Below, piece by piece: positions 12,235 to 22,288 of a stretch of DNA of 64,000 nucleotides (the first letter of the stretch is position 1; each line of letters begins with the position of its first letter). Location: NCBI RefSeq assembly GCF_002553505.1, contig NZ_PDCP01000032.1, forward strand, positions 1 to 64,000, written 5' to 3'. Position numbers and translations under genes: made by a program. The notes beneath the pieces are model-generated. The model ran no database searches, had not been told where the DNA came from, and saw nothing but the letters and a program-made list of their open reading frames with translations. This stretch comes from Mycolicibacterium agri (GTDB taxonomy: Bacteria > Actinomycetota > Actinomycetes > Mycobacteriales > Mycobacteriaceae).

Positions 12235-12960
12235 GTGAATTCATTGCGCCACAAGGTTTTACGCTGCTCCGCCGTCCTTGTTCCGCTGCTTGCGGCGGTG
12301 GCGATGGCGATCGGGCTCGCGGTGCCGTCGACGGCGGCACCCGATGACGGCCAATGGGATCCGACGCTGCCGAAGATTCTCAGCGCCGGCGCTCCCGGTG
12401 ACCCCGTCGCGATCGCCAACGCGTCGTTCGAGGCGACTCAGCTGGCCATTCAGACCACCCAGAGTCTGGGCCAGAAGTTCCTCCAGAGCATCGGTCTGGG
12501 CGGCAGCACCAATGCGGGTGCAAGCAGTGCAGGCGTCGGAGTCGGCCGAGTCCGCGGACCACAGGCCATCGAGTATGTGATCCGCCGCGGGGCCTCGCAG
12601 ATCGGCGTGCCGTATTCATGGGGAGGCGGCACGCCGAAAGGGCCCAGCAAGGGGGTCGACTCCGGCGCCAACACCGTCGGCTATGACTGCTCCGGGTTCA
12701 CCCAGTTCGCCTTCGCGGGCGTGGGCGTGCTGATCCCGAAGTACTCGGGCGATCAGTACAACACCGGCCGCAAGGTGCCGCAATCGCAGGCCAAGCGCGG
12801 CGACCTGTTGTTCTGGGGTCCCGGCGGCAGCCAGCACGTCGCGATCTATCTTGGTGGCGGCAAGATGCTGGAAGCCTCCAGCAGCGCAGGGAAAGTGACC
12901 GTCAGCCCGCTGCGCACGGCCGGCCTTCAGCCTTATCTCGCCAGGATCATCGAATCCTGA
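12235..12960 (+). CDS. ripB: Peptidoglycan endopeptidase RipB
   Basis: A 241-residue secreted NlpC/P60 endopeptidase, essentially RipA without the coiled coil. The signal peptide runs to about residue 34 (PSTAA). The linker repeats the WDPTLPKI motif seen in RipA (WDPTLPAI) and the catalytic domain has Cys152 (YDCSGF), His201 (SQHVAIYLG) and Glu213. It hydrolyses peptide stems of peptidoglycan. The GTG at 12235 lies four bases after the ripA stop; a TTG one codon upstream is also possible. The shared motif and domain sequence indicate tandem duplication of an ancestral gene. Confidence 0.95.
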   Translation: MNSLRHKVLRCSAVLVPLLAAVAMAIGLAVPSTAAPDDGQWDPTLPKILSAGAPGDPVAIANASFEATQLAIQTTQSLGQKFLQSIGLGGSTNAGASSAGVGVGRVRGPQAIEYVIRRGASQIGVPYSWGGGTPKGPSKGVDSGANTVGYDCSGFTQFAFAGVGVLIPKYSGDQYNTGRKVPQSQAKRGDLLFWGPGGSQHVAIYLGGGKMLEASSSAGKVTVSPLRTAGLQPYLARIIES

Positions 12961-13095
12961 GTGCGGGCTGAGCGGACGCTGAGCAGTCCCGGGCAACGTC
13001 GACGGATTCCGTACTGCCTGGAATAGTTGACGACGGGCACCCCGCCCGCGGCGCATGACCTGCGCCTTTGAACTACAACGCATAGAGGATCGTTG

Positions 13096-14213
<1,118 letters not shown>

Positions 14214-14217
<4 letters not shown>

Positions 14218-15164
14218 CTACTTCCGGACGCAACGTCGATCTGCCGTCGCTGAAGCGCGGGGAGATCCGTGACCCTGCGCTGACGGCGGCGCTGCGCAAA
14301 CTCGAGTTGACGGTGCGGCGCAAGCTGGACGGGGTGCTGCACGGTGACCACCTCGGGCTGCTGCCCGGACCGGGATCCGAGCCGGGGGAGTCGCGGATCT
14401 ATCAGCCCGGCGACGACGTGCGACGGATGGACTGGTCGGTCACCGCCCGCACGACCACCCCGCACGTGCGGCAGATGATCGCCGACCGGGAGCTGGAGAC
14501 ATGGCTGGTGGTCGACGTCTCGGCCAGCCTCGACTTCGGCACCACCGGGTGCGAGAAGCGTGACCTGGCGGTGGCGGCCGCGGCCGCGATCGCCTTCCTC
14601 AACAGCGGCGGCGGAAACCGTCTCGGCGCGGTGATCTCCAACGGCGACACCATGCGGCGTGTGCCTGCGCTGTCGGGTCGCATGCACGAGCAGCAGTTGC
14701 TGCGCGCGATCGCCACCACGCCGAAGGCGCCGCTGGGGGTGCGCGGCGATCTGGCCGCCGCGATCGACGCGCTGCGCAGGCCGGAGCGGCGCCGCGGGAT
14801 GGCCGTGATCATCAGCGACTTCCTCGGGCCGATCAACTGGGAGCGTCCGCTGCGGGCCATCGCCGGGCGCCATGAGGTGCTCGGCATCGAGATCATCGAC
14901 CCGCGCGACGTCGAACTGCCGCCCGTCGGCGACGTCATCCTCCAGGACACCGAAACGGGCGTCACCCGTGAATTCACCATCGACGAACAGCTTCGTGCGG
15001 ACTTCGAGAAGGCCGCCGCCGCGCACCGTGCCGAGGTGGCCCGCACCCTGCGCCGCTGCGACGCGCCACTGCTGACGCTGCGCACCGACCGGGACTGGAT
15101 CGCCGACGTGGTCCGGTTCGTGGCCAACCGGCGCCGAGGGGCGCTAGCCGGGCGGCCCTCCTGA
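14214..15164 (+). CDS. DUF58 domain protein (Rv1480-like)
   Basis: A 316-residue protein of the DUF58 family. The diagnostic segment GPGSEPGESRIYQPGDDVRR and the following MDWSVTARTTTPHVRQ are present, followed by a VWA-like fold with VVDVSASLDFGTTG. No membrane segments are evident. In MoxR operons the DUF58 protein is the presumed adaptor between the ATPase and the membrane VWA protein. The GTG start overlaps the moxR1 stop by four bases, implying translational coupling. Its biochemical function is unknown. Confidence 0.93.
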
Positions 15165-15198
15165 GCCCTCCTGACACAACCGAAATGACAACTGCCAC

Positions 15199-16206
15199 AT
15201 GACATTGCCGTTGCTCGGCCCGATGAGCCTCTCGGGCTTCGAACACAAGTGGTTCTTCCTGTTCCTGCTCGTCGTGATCGGGCTGGCCGCGCTCTACATC
15301 GTCGTGCAGCTGGCCCGGCAGCGGCGGATGCTGCGCTTCGCCAACATGGAACTGCTGGAAAGCGTTGCGCCCAAACGACCTAGCCGCTGGCGTCATCTGC
15401 CCGCCATCCTGCTGGTGCTGTCACTGGTGCTGCTGACCGTGGCGATGGCGGGCCCGACCCACGACGTGCGGATCCCGCGCAACCGCGCGGTGGTGATGCT
15501 GGTGATCGACGTGTCGCAGTCGATGCGCGCGACCGACGTGTCGCCCAATCGCCTTGCCGCAGCGCAGGAAGCGTCCAAACAGTTCGCCGACGAGCTCACA
15601 CCGGGCATCAACCTGGGGCTGATCTCCTACGCGGGCACCGCCACCGTGCTGGTGTCGCCGACCACCAACCGCGAGGCCACCAAGAACGCGATCGACAAGT
15701 TGCAGTTGGCCGACCGCACCGCCACCGGTGAAGGCATCTTCACCGCGCTGCAGGCCATCGCGACCGTCGGCGCGGTGATCGGCGGCGGTGACGAGCCACC
15801 GCCCGCGCGCATCGTGTTGTTCTCCGACGGCAAGGAGACGGTGCCGTCGAACCCGGACAACCCGAAGGGCGCGTTCACCGCGGCCCGTACGGCCAAGGAC
15901 CAAGGCGTGCCGATTTCGACCATTTCGTTCGGCACGCCCTACGGCTACGTCGAGATCAACGACCAGCGTCAGCCGGTGCCCGTCGACGACGACATGCTGC
16001 GCAAGATCGCCGAGCTGTCCGGTGGCGAGGCCTTCACCGCCTCCAGCCTGGATCAGCTGCGCCAGGTGTATGCGGACCTACAGCAGCAGATCGGCTACGA
16101 GACGATCAAGGGCGACGCCAGCGTGGGCTGGCTGCGGCTCGGCGCGCTGGTGCTGGCATTGGCGGCGCTGGCAGCGCTACTGATCAACCGTCGATTGCCC
16201 AACTAA
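15199..16206 (+). CDS. Membrane-anchored VWA domain protein (Rv1481-like)
   Basis: A 335-residue protein with an N-terminal membrane helix (about 14-36, FFLFLLVVIGLAALYIVVQL), a second helix (about 58-80, LPAILLVLSLVLLTVAMAG), a von Willebrand A domain with the MIDAS motif DVSQSMRATDV and a C-terminal helix (about 312-330). The VWA domain is predicted outside or in the periplasm-like space between anchors. It is the third gene of the MoxR operon and the probable target or effector of the ATPase. The next gene is fabG1, whose own promoter lies in the 43-base gap. Confidence 0.93.
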   Translation: MTLPLLGPMSLSGFEHKWFFLFLLVVIGLAALYIVVQLARQRRMLRFANMELLESVAPKRPSRWRHLPAILLVLSLVLLTVAMAGPTHDVRIPRNRAVVMLVIDVSQSMRATDVSPNRLAAAQEASKQFADELTPGINLGLISYAGTATVLVSPTTNREATKNAIDKLQLADRTATGEGIFTALQAIATVGAVIGGGDEPPPARIVLFSDGKETVPSNPDNPKGAFTAARTAKDQGVPISTISFGTPYGYVEINDQRQPVPVDDDMLRKIAELSGGEAFTASSLDQLRQVYADLQQQIGYETIKGDASVGWLRLGALVLALAALAALLINRRLPN

Positions 16207-16236
16207 GGCGATTTCTTAAGAATGGCCGACACACGT

Positions 16237-16249
16237 TAAGTTGGCGGTC
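16237..16249 (+). promoter_or_regulatory. fabG1-inhA promoter, leaderless
   Basis: TAAGTT at 16237-16242 is a TANNNT -10 element that ends seven bases before the ATG of fabG1, so transcription would begin at or next to the start codon. The layout matches the M. tuberculosis fabG1 (mabA) promoter, where the -15 and -8 substitutions that raise inhA expression and cause isoniazid/ethionamide resistance fall in and around the -10. The element is visible; the transcription start is inferred. Confidence 0.65.
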
Positions 16250-17014
16250 ATGACTCACTCGACTGAAGGGGAGACTGCCGGCCAACCGATCGGTGCCCGC
16301 CCGCCTTTCGTTTCGCGTTCGGTGCTCGTCACCGGAGGCAACCGGGGTATAGGACTGGCCATCGCCCAGCGGCTCGCGCAAGACGGTCACAAGGTGGCCG
16401 CCACGCATCGCGGCTCCGGGGTGCCCGAGGGACTGTTCGGGGTCGAGTGTGACATCACCGACACCGAGGCCGTCGACCGCGCCTTCACGCAAGTCGAGGA
16501 ACACCAGGGCCCGGTCGAGGTGGTGGTGGCCAACGCCGGCCTCGCCGCGGACGCATTCCTGATGCGGATGACGGTGGAGAAGTTCGAGAAGGTCATCGAC
16601 GCGAACCTGACCGGAGCGTTTCGGGTGGCCCAGCGCGCATCCCGCAGCATGCTGCGCAGGCGGTTCGGCCGGTTGATCTTCATCGGTTCGGTGTCGGGCA
16701 TGTGGGGCGTCGGCAACCAGGCCAACTACGCGGCCTCCAAGGCGGGGCTGATCGGAATGGCCCGCTCCATCGCCAGGGAGGTGACGAAGGCCGGTGTCAC
16801 CGCCAACGTCGTTGCGCCGGGCTACATCGACACCGACATGACCCGCGCGCTGGACGAGCGAATTCAGGAGGGGGCACTGGCATTCGTGCCCGCCAAACGG
16901 ACCGGCACCGTCAACGAGGTGGCCGGCGTCGTCAGCTTCCTGGCGTCCGAAGACGCCAGCTACATCTCGGGCGCCGTGATCCCGGTCGACGGCGGCATGG
17001 GCATGGGCCACTGA
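16250..17014 (+). CDS. fabG1: 3-oxoacyl-ACP reductase FabG1 (MabA)
   Basis: A 254-residue short-chain dehydrogenase that reduces beta-ketoacyl-AcpM with NADPH in the FAS-II elongation cycle for mycolic acids. The cofactor motif is TGGNRGIG (residues 28-35), the catalytic residues are Ser147, Tyr160 and Lys164 (NYAASKAG), and the C-terminus ends GAVIPVDGGMGMGH. A seven-residue longer N-terminus than the M. tuberculosis protein accounts for the numbering shift. inhA follows after 27 bases with an AAAGAGG ribosome-binding site. Confidence 0.98.
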   Translation: MTHSTEGETAGQPIGARPPFVSRSVLVTGGNRGIGLAIAQRLAQDGHKVAATHRGSGVPEGLFGVECDITDTEAVDRAFTQVEEHQGPVEVVVANAGLAADAFLMRMTVEKFEKVIDANLTGAFRVAQRASRSMLRRRFGRLIFIGSVSGMWGVGNQANYAASKAGLIGMARSIAREVTKAGVTANVVAPGYIDTDMTRALDERIQEGALAFVPAKRTGTVNEVAGVVSFLASEDASYISGAVIPVDGGMGMGH

Positions 17015-17041
17015 ATCTCTAACAGAAAGAGGAACTTTCAC

Positions 17042-17851
17042 ATGTCAGGTCTGCTTGAGGGCAAGCGCATACTCGTCACCGGGATCATCACCGACTCGTC
17101 GATCGCGTTCTACATCGCCAAGGTTGCCCAGGAGGCGGGTGCGGAGTTGGTGCTGACCGGCTTCGACCGGCTGCGGCTGATCCAGCGCATCGCCGACCGG
17201 CTGCCGCAGAAGGCGCCGCTGCTGGAACTCGACGTGCAGAACGACCAACACCTCAACACGCTGGCCGACCGGGTGACCGAGGTGATCGGAGAGGGCAACA
17301 AGCTCGACGGCGTGGTCCACTCGATCGGCTACATGCCGCCGAGCGGCATGGGCATCAACCCCTTCCTCGACGCGCCGTACGAGGACGTGTCCAAGGGCAT
17401 CCACATCTCGGCGTATTCCTATGCGGCGCTGGCCAAGGCACTCCTGCCGATCATGAACCCCGGCGGCAGCATCGTCGGCATGGACTTCGACCCCTCCCGC
17501 GCCATGCCTGCCTACAACTGGATGACGGTGGCCAAGAGCGCGCTGGAGTCGGTGAACCGGTTCGTCGCGCGCGAAGCGGGCAAGTCCGGGGTGCGGTCCA
17601 ATCTCGTTGCGGCAGGCCCTATCCGGACGTTGGCGATGAGCGCGATCGTCGGTGGCGCGCTCGGCGAGGAGGCCAGCGGCCAGATGCAGTTGCTCGAAGA
17701 GGGTTGGGATCAGCGTGCGCCGATCGGCTGGAACATGAAGGACCCCACGCCCGTCGCCAAGACGGTGTGTGCCCTGCTCTCCGACTGGCTGCCCGCCACC
17801 ACGGGCACGGTGGTCTACGCTGACGGCGGCGCGCACACACAGCTGCTGTAG
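17042..17851 (+). CDS. inhA: Enoyl-ACP reductase InhA
   Basis: A 269-residue NADH-dependent trans-2-enoyl-ACP reductase, the last step of FAS-II elongation and the target of isoniazid-NAD and ethionamide-NAD adducts. Same length and numbering as M. tuberculosis InhA: Phe149, Tyr158 and Lys165 are the catalytic residues, and the resistance positions Ile21, Ser94 and Ile95 all carry the susceptible residue. The cofactor motif is GIITDSSIAF. It is the second gene of the fabG1-inhA-hemH operon. Confidence 0.98.
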   Translation: MSGLLEGKRILVTGIITDSSIAFYIAKVAQEAGAELVLTGFDRLRLIQRIADRLPQKAPLLELDVQNDQHLNTLADRVTEVIGEGNKLDGVVHSIGYMPPSGMGINPFLDAPYEDVSKGIHISAYSYAALAKALLPIMNPGGSIVGMDFDPSRAMPAYNWMTVAKSALESVNRFVAREAGKSGVRSNLVAAGPIRTLAMSAIVGGALGEEASGQMQLLEEGWDQRAPIGWNMKDPTPVAKTVCALLSDWLPATTGTVVYADGGAHTQLL

Positions 17852-18856
17852 ATGGAGTTCGATGCGCTTCTGCTGCTGTCCTTCGGCGGACCGGAGGCGC
17901 CCGAGCACGTCATGCCGTTCCTCGAGAACGTCACCCGCGGCAGGGGGATCCCGCGGGAGCGGCTGGAGTCGGTGGCCGAACACTACCTGCACTTCGGCGG
18001 CGTCTCACCGATCAACGGCATCAACCGCGCACTGATCGAGCAACTGCGCGACGAGACCGACCTTCCCGTCTACTTCGGCAACCGCAACTGGACGCCCTAC
18101 GTCGAGGACGCGGTTGCGTCGATGCGGGACAACGGCGTTCGCCGCGCCGCCGTATTCGCGACATCGGCGTGGGGCGGATACTCCAGCTGCAGGCAGTACG
18201 TCGAGGACATCGCCCGCGCCCGCGCGGCGGCAGGAGAAGGAGCGCCCGAACTGGTCAAGCTGCGCCAGTTCTTCGACCACCCGACGTTCGTGACGATGTT
18301 CGCCGAGGCGATCGGCGCCGCGGCCAACAGCCTTCCCGACGACGTGCGCGGCCAGGCCAGGCTGGTGTTCACCGCGCATTCCATTCCGCTGTCGGCCCGT
18401 TCCCGGTGCGGCGACGACCTGTACGCCCGCCAGGTGGCCCACGCGGCGCGGCTCGTCGCCGAGCAAGCCGGCTACGCCGACTACGACCAGGTGTGGCAGT
18501 CGCGGTCAGGCCCGCCTCAGGTGCCGTGGCTGGAACCCGATGTGGCCGACCACCTCTCGGCGCTCGCCGACGCGGGCACCAAGGCCGTCATCGTCTGCCC
18601 GATCGGTTTCGTCGCCGACCACATCGAGGTGGTCTGGGATCTGGACACCGAGCTGCGCGAGCAGGCCGAAGGCTACGGAATGGCCTTCGCCAGGGCGGCC
18701 ACCCCGAATGCCGACCGCCGCTTCGCGCGGCTGATCGTCGACCTGATCGACGAGCTGCGCGAGGGGCGTGAACCGGTTCGCGTCACCGCCGCCGAAGCGC
18801 CTCCGCTGCAAGGCTTCTCGATTGACGGCAAGCCTTGCACCGCGGCGTGCGACTAA
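17852..18856 (+). CDS. hemH: Ferrochelatase (coproporphyrin III type in actinobacteria)
   Basis: A 334-residue class II chelatase that inserts Fe(II) into a porphyrin. The metal-binding His is in TAHSIP and the acidic partner in GFVADHIEVVWDLDTE. Actinobacteria use the coproporphyrin route, so the likely substrate is coproporphyrin III, which would make it CpfC. Mycobacterial homologues are reported to hold a [2Fe-2S] cluster; Cys residues near the C-terminal end (KPCTAACD) and an internal Cys (YSSCRQY) could take part. The ATG follows the inhA stop directly, and the stop overlaps the stop of the convergent gene. Confidence 0.94.
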   Translation: MEFDALLLLSFGGPEAPEHVMPFLENVTRGRGIPRERLESVAEHYLHFGGVSPINGINRALIEQLRDETDLPVYFGNRNWTPYVEDAVASMRDNGVRRAAVFATSAWGGYSSCRQYVEDIARARAAAGEGAPELVKLRQFFDHPTFVTMFAEAIGAAANSLPDDVRGQARLVFTAHSIPLSARSRCGDDLYARQVAHAARLVAEQAGYADYDQVWQSRSGPPQVPWLEPDVADHLSALADAGTKAVIVCPIGFVADHIEVVWDLDTELREQAEGYGMAFARAATPNADRRFARLIVDLIDELREGREPVRVTAAEAPPLQGFSIDGKPCTAACD

Positions 18857-19704
18857 CGCCAGGCCGAATACAGGATCGCGTTGACGGCGGCGAGCCGGGC
18901 CGAGCGCACCACCCCGGACAACGGTCGCAGCGCGTCGTTGGCGATCTGGGCCTCCGACGAACTCTGCAGTCCGATCGGCATCAAACCCGAACTGACAGTG
19001 ACGATCGCGTCGATGTGCGCCGCGTTCTCCAACACCCGCAGCGCGCGTGACGGCGCGTGATCGGGCGCCCGGTGCCGACGCGATGACTCCATCACCTGCT
19101 GGACGAGCTTGCGGGGGTCGGCGAGATCCATGCCGCCTGCCTCGGCGCGCAGCGCGCCGAGTGCGTCAGCCGCCGACCGCACCGCAGACCGCAGCGCGAA
19201 CTCGGCCTCGCCGAGATCGACGTGCTCTTGGATCGGCACATCCGGCACGGAGTACACCGTCCAGTTGAGCGCGCACACTTCGGCTTCGCCGTCGTCGTAG
19301 GCGTCGGATTCGTCGAACTCGAAGTCGGGAACCAGGCCGACGCCCGTCGCACCGGGTCCGCCGTCGACGATGATCGCCTCACCCGCGGTGATGGCGTCGC
19401 GCTGGAACTGGGTTCCCGCGGGCAGGCCGCGGACATCGCCGGGCACGGGCAGCGCGACCGAGATCGCGGGTGTCCCGGTGGGCTTTTCGGCGGCGCTGCG
19501 CAGCGTCTGCAGCAGCGACATGGTTCCGAAGTGGTTCACGTCCGGCCAGGGCAGCCCGGTGCGTCCCGCCGCCACGGCGTCATACGCGGTCACCGAATGC
19601 TTTGGCGCCCATTGCGATAGCGCATCCAGAACGTCGTCGGGGGCAGCCGCGCCCGCGAGCCACGCATTGGCCCAGACAGACAGCGAAACACTTGGACACC
19701 ACAT
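18853..19704 (-). CDS. Rv1486c-like conserved protein, unknown function
   Basis: A 283-residue soluble protein without recognisable catalytic motifs. It begins MWCPSVSLSVWANAWLAG, contains an acidic stretch DFEFDESDAYDDGEAE in the middle, and ends in an Ala/Ser-rich helical region. Conserved at this spot in mycobacteria (Rv1486c), it is convergent with hemH (stops overlap by four bases) and divergent from nfeD. A TAGACT -10 lies nine bases before its ATG on the minus strand. I cannot assign a function. Confidence 0.85.
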   Translation of the reverse strand: MWCPSVSLSVWANAWLAGAAAPDDVLDALSQWAPKHSVTAYDAVAAGRTGLPWPDVNHFGTMSLLQTLRSAAEKPTGTPAISVALPVPGDVRGLPAGTQFQRDAITAGEAIIVDGGPGATGVGLVPDFEFDESDAYDDGEAEVCALNWTVYSVPDVPIQEHVDLGEAEFALRSAVRSAADALGALRAEAGGMDLADPRKLVQQVMESSRRHRAPDHAPSRALRVLENAAHIDAIVTVSSGLMPIGLQSSSEAQIANDALRPLSGVVRSARLAAVNAILYSAWR

Positions 19705-19763
19705 GATGCTCGCAGTCTAGTTGTTTGCCGCTGCCACGGCCGACTACGCGTTAGGCTGGCGAT

Positions 19764-20195
19764 ATGCCTGTTTGGTTGATCTGGCTCATCGCCGCGCTGG
19801 GTCTGGCCGGGGCGGAAGCGTTGACCGGCGACCTGTTCTTACTGATGCTCAGCGGCGGGGCGCTGGCCGCGGTCGGGTCGAACCTGATATTCGACAACTA
19901 CGTGATCGACGGAATCGTCTTTCTCGTCGTCTCGGTGCTGCTTCTGGTTCTCGTTCGGCCCGCGCTGAAGAAGCGTTTCATCGCAGGCACCGGGCTACCC
20001 GACCGGCCCAAGGAGCTGGAGGGCAAGAGCGCGCTGGTGCTCGACCGGGTGGCCCGCCATGAAGGCCAGGTGAAACTCGACGGCGAAATCTGGACCGCGC
20101 GGCCGCTCAACGACAACGATGTGTACGAACCGGGCGACCAGGTCACCGTCGTGCAGATCGATGGCGCCACCGCGGTAGTTCAAAAAGTCGTCTAA
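19764..20195 (+). CDS. NfeD-like membrane protein
   Basis: A 143-residue short NfeD protein: three closely packed hydrophobic segments in residues 1-70 (VWLIWLIAALGLAG, FLLMLSGGALAAVG, IVFLVVSVLLLVLV) and a C-terminal OB-fold domain (about 80-143) with KLDGEIWTARPLND. Short NfeD proteins pair with SPFH proteins in membrane-domain organisation and quality control; the SPFH gene follows after 27 bases. A TAGGCT -10 (19752-19757) ends six bases before the ATG, so the mRNA is probably leaderless. Confidence 0.92.
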   Translation: MPVWLIWLIAALGLAGAEALTGDLFLLMLSGGALAAVGSNLIFDNYVIDGIVFLVVSVLLLVLVRPALKKRFIAGTGLPDRPKELEGKSALVLDRVARHEGQVKLDGEIWTARPLNDNDVYEPGDQVTVVQIDGATAVVQKVV

Positions 20196-20222
20196 GCCTG
20201 GGCAACTACGGAAGGAACCGCA

Positions 20223-21446
20223 ATGGAAGGTGCCGTGGCCGGACTCGTACTGGTCGGCGTGTTGGTCGTGTTCGCGGCCATCATCGTGGCCAAGTCGATC
20301 GCGCTGATCCCGCAGGCCGAAGCGGCCGTCATCGAACGGCTGGGCCGCTACAGCCGCACCGTCAGCGGCCAGTTGACGTTGCTGATTCCGTTCATCGACA
20401 AGATCCGCGCCCGCGTCGACCTCCGTGAACGCGTGGTGTCGTTTCCACCGCAACCGGTGATCACCGAGGACAACCTGACGGTGGCCATCGACACCGTCGT
20501 CTACTTCCAGGTCACCAATCCGCAGGCCGCGGTGTACCAGATCAGCAACTACATCGTCGGCGTCGAACAGCTGACCACCACGACGCTGCGCAACCTGGTC
20601 GGCGGCATGACGCTGGAGCAGACGCTGACCTCGCGCGACCAGATCAACACCGCGCTGCGCGGTGTGCTGGATGAGGCCACCAACCGCTGGGGTCTGCGCG
20701 TGGCGCGGGTGGAACTGCGCGCCATCGACCCGCCGCCGAGCATTCAGGACTCGATGGAAAAACAGATGCGCGCCGACCGCGAGAAGCGCGCGATGATCCT
20801 GACCGCCGAGGGCAGCCGGGAGGCGGCCATCAAGCAGGCCGAAGGCCAGAAGCAGGCGCAGATCCTGGCGGCCGAGGGCGCCAAGCAAGCCGCGATCCTG
20901 GCCGCCGAGGCCGACCGGCAGTCGCGCATGCTGCGAGCCCAGGGTGAACGCGCCGCGCAGTACTACCAGGCACAGGGCCAGGCGAAGGCGATCGAGAAGA
21001 CGTTCGCGGCGATCAAAGCGGCACGGCCGACACCGGAACTGCTGGCCTATCAGTATCTGCAGACGCTGCCGGAGATGGCCAAGGGCGAGGCGAACAAGGT
21101 CTGGCTGGTGCCCAGCGACTTCGGGCAGGCGCTGCAGGGCTTCACTAAGCTTCTCGGCGCTCCCGGCGAAGACGGGGTGTTTCGGTTCCAGCCGTCACCC
21201 GTCGAGGGAGATCTGCCGAAGCCAGAGGACGACTCGGACGAGGTCGCCGACTGGTTCTCCACCGAGACCGATCCCGCGATCGCGCAGGCGGTCGCCAAGG
21301 CCGAGGCCGAGGCGCGGGCACCGGTGCAGGGCGCCATCCCCGGAACCCAGCAGAGCGTGACCGCGCCCGTGCAGTTCAACCAGCCGCCGCAACAGCCGAT
21401 CGACTCGGCCCAAGGCGGCCGCCACAGCGGCAGCGGCGATCTCTAG
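20223..21446 (+). CDS. SPFH/Band 7 (stomatin/paraslipin-like) membrane protein
   Basis: A 407-residue protein: an N-terminal membrane helix (about 5-27), an SPFH/Band 7 domain (about 30-190; typical segments ERLGRYSRTVSGQL and DSMEKQMRADREKRA), a long Ala/Glu/Gln-rich coiled coil (about 190-270, with repeated QAEGQKQAQILAAEGAKQA) and a flexible Pro/Gln-rich tail. It likely oligomerises into membrane platforms with the NfeD partner. AAGGAA ribosome-binding site. The stop overlaps that of the convergent VTT gene. Confidence 0.94.
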   Translation: MEGAVAGLVLVGVLVVFAAIIVAKSIALIPQAEAAVIERLGRYSRTVSGQLTLLIPFIDKIRARVDLRERVVSFPPQPVITEDNLTVAIDTVVYFQVTNPQAAVYQISNYIVGVEQLTTTTLRNLVGGMTLEQTLTSRDQINTALRGVLDEATNRWGLRVARVELRAIDPPPSIQDSMEKQMRADREKRAMILTAEGSREAAIKQAEGQKQAQILAAEGAKQAAILAAEADRQSRMLRAQGERAAQYYQAQGQAKAIEKTFAAIKAARPTPELLAYQYLQTLPEMAKGEANKVWLVPSDFGQALQGFTKLLGAPGEDGVFRFQPSPVEGDLPKPEDDSDEVADWFSTETDPAIAQAVAKAEAEARAPVQGAIPGTQQSVTAPVQFNQPPQQPIDSAQGGRHSGSGDL

Positions 21447-22189
21447 CCGGTGATGGCCGGTTCCTCGGTGGACTCCGCCTTTTCGGCGTCGGCCGGATGG
21501 TGCTGCGGGTAGGTGCGGATCTCGTAGAGCAGGCCCGCGATCCCGAGGCTCGCGGTGAACAACGACACCGCGATCAGAAGCGGATTGATGTGGTTGGTCA
21601 GCGCGTCGCCGAGGATGACGACGGCCGCGGTGCCGGGCAGCAGCCCCGCCAACGTGGCCCACGTGTACGGCCACGCCCGCACGGCGGATGCGCCTGCGGC
21701 GTAGTTCAGCACGGAGAAGGGCACCGCCGGGATCAGCCGCATCGACATCATCGTCGGCCACCCGCGCTGCCGCAGCCGGATGTCGAGGCTGGCCACCCGC
21801 GGATGCGGCACCAGGCGGTTCAGCCGCCAGCCCGCCCAGCGCACCAGGAGGAGGGCGACGACCGCGCTCACCGTGCTGGCCGCGACCGCGATGAGGACGC
21901 CGAGCAGGGGACCGAACAGCAGGCCCGACGCCAACGTGAACGCGGTGCGCGGGAACGGGAAGACTGTGACCACGATGTGGGCGGCCAGGAAGGCCAGCGG
22001 AAACCACGGCCCGACCGACGTCGCCCAGTCGCGCAGCTGCACGGCGCCCGGCCGGGGCACCAGCACCAAGATTGCGACCAGAATCACAATCGTCGCGGTG
22101 ATGGCGGCCAACTGCCGCCGGGGGATCTGCTTTGCCGTCGAGATCACCGCGGCGCGCACTGCAGCAAGGGTGCTGACGACGGACTTCAC
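21443..22189 (-). CDS. VTT/TVP38-TMEM64 family membrane protein (Rv1491c-like)
   Basis: A 248-residue polytopic protein with the SNARE-associated/VTT domain: FPRTAFTLASGLLFGPLLG and RLIPAVPFSVLNYAAGASAV are the re-entrant-loop signatures, and about five to six hydrophobic segments are visible. VTT-domain (DedA/TMEM41B-type) proteins scramble or flip lipids; the substrate here is unknown. I prefer GTG 22189, eight bases after a TACTCT -10, over the TTG at 22198 that lies inside the promoter. M. tuberculosis has three extra small genes between this and the SPFH gene that are missing here. Confidence 0.9.
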   Translation of the reverse strand: MKSVVSTLAAVRAAVISTAKQIPRRQLAAITATIVILVAILVLVPRPGAVQLRDWATSVGPWFPLAFLAAHIVVTVFPFPRTAFTLASGLLFGPLLGVLIAVAASTVSAVVALLLVRWAGWRLNRLVPHPRVASLDIRLRQRGWPTMMSMRLIPAVPFSVLNYAAGASAVRAWPYTWATLAGLLPGTAAVVILGDALTNHINPLLIAVSLFTASLGIAGLLYEIRTYPQHHPADAEKAESTEEPAITG

Positions 22190-22288
22190 GCTTCCCAAGA
22201 GTACGGAATCGGAGGAGATTGCTCGCTTCGGCAGGATGCCGCGTCGCCTGCCCGGCGCAAACTGGCCCGATGGGGATCATTTAGCCTG

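Noticed and set aside
21497..22288. Open frame extending mutA 264 codons upstream
   Set aside because: The extension is antisense to the VTT membrane protein gene, and the conserved MutA N-terminus begins at the ATG at 22289.
22190..22288. Cobalamin riboswitch before mutA
   Set aside because: The gap to the divergent gene is about 100 bases and has no B12-box-like sequence; it is too short for the element.
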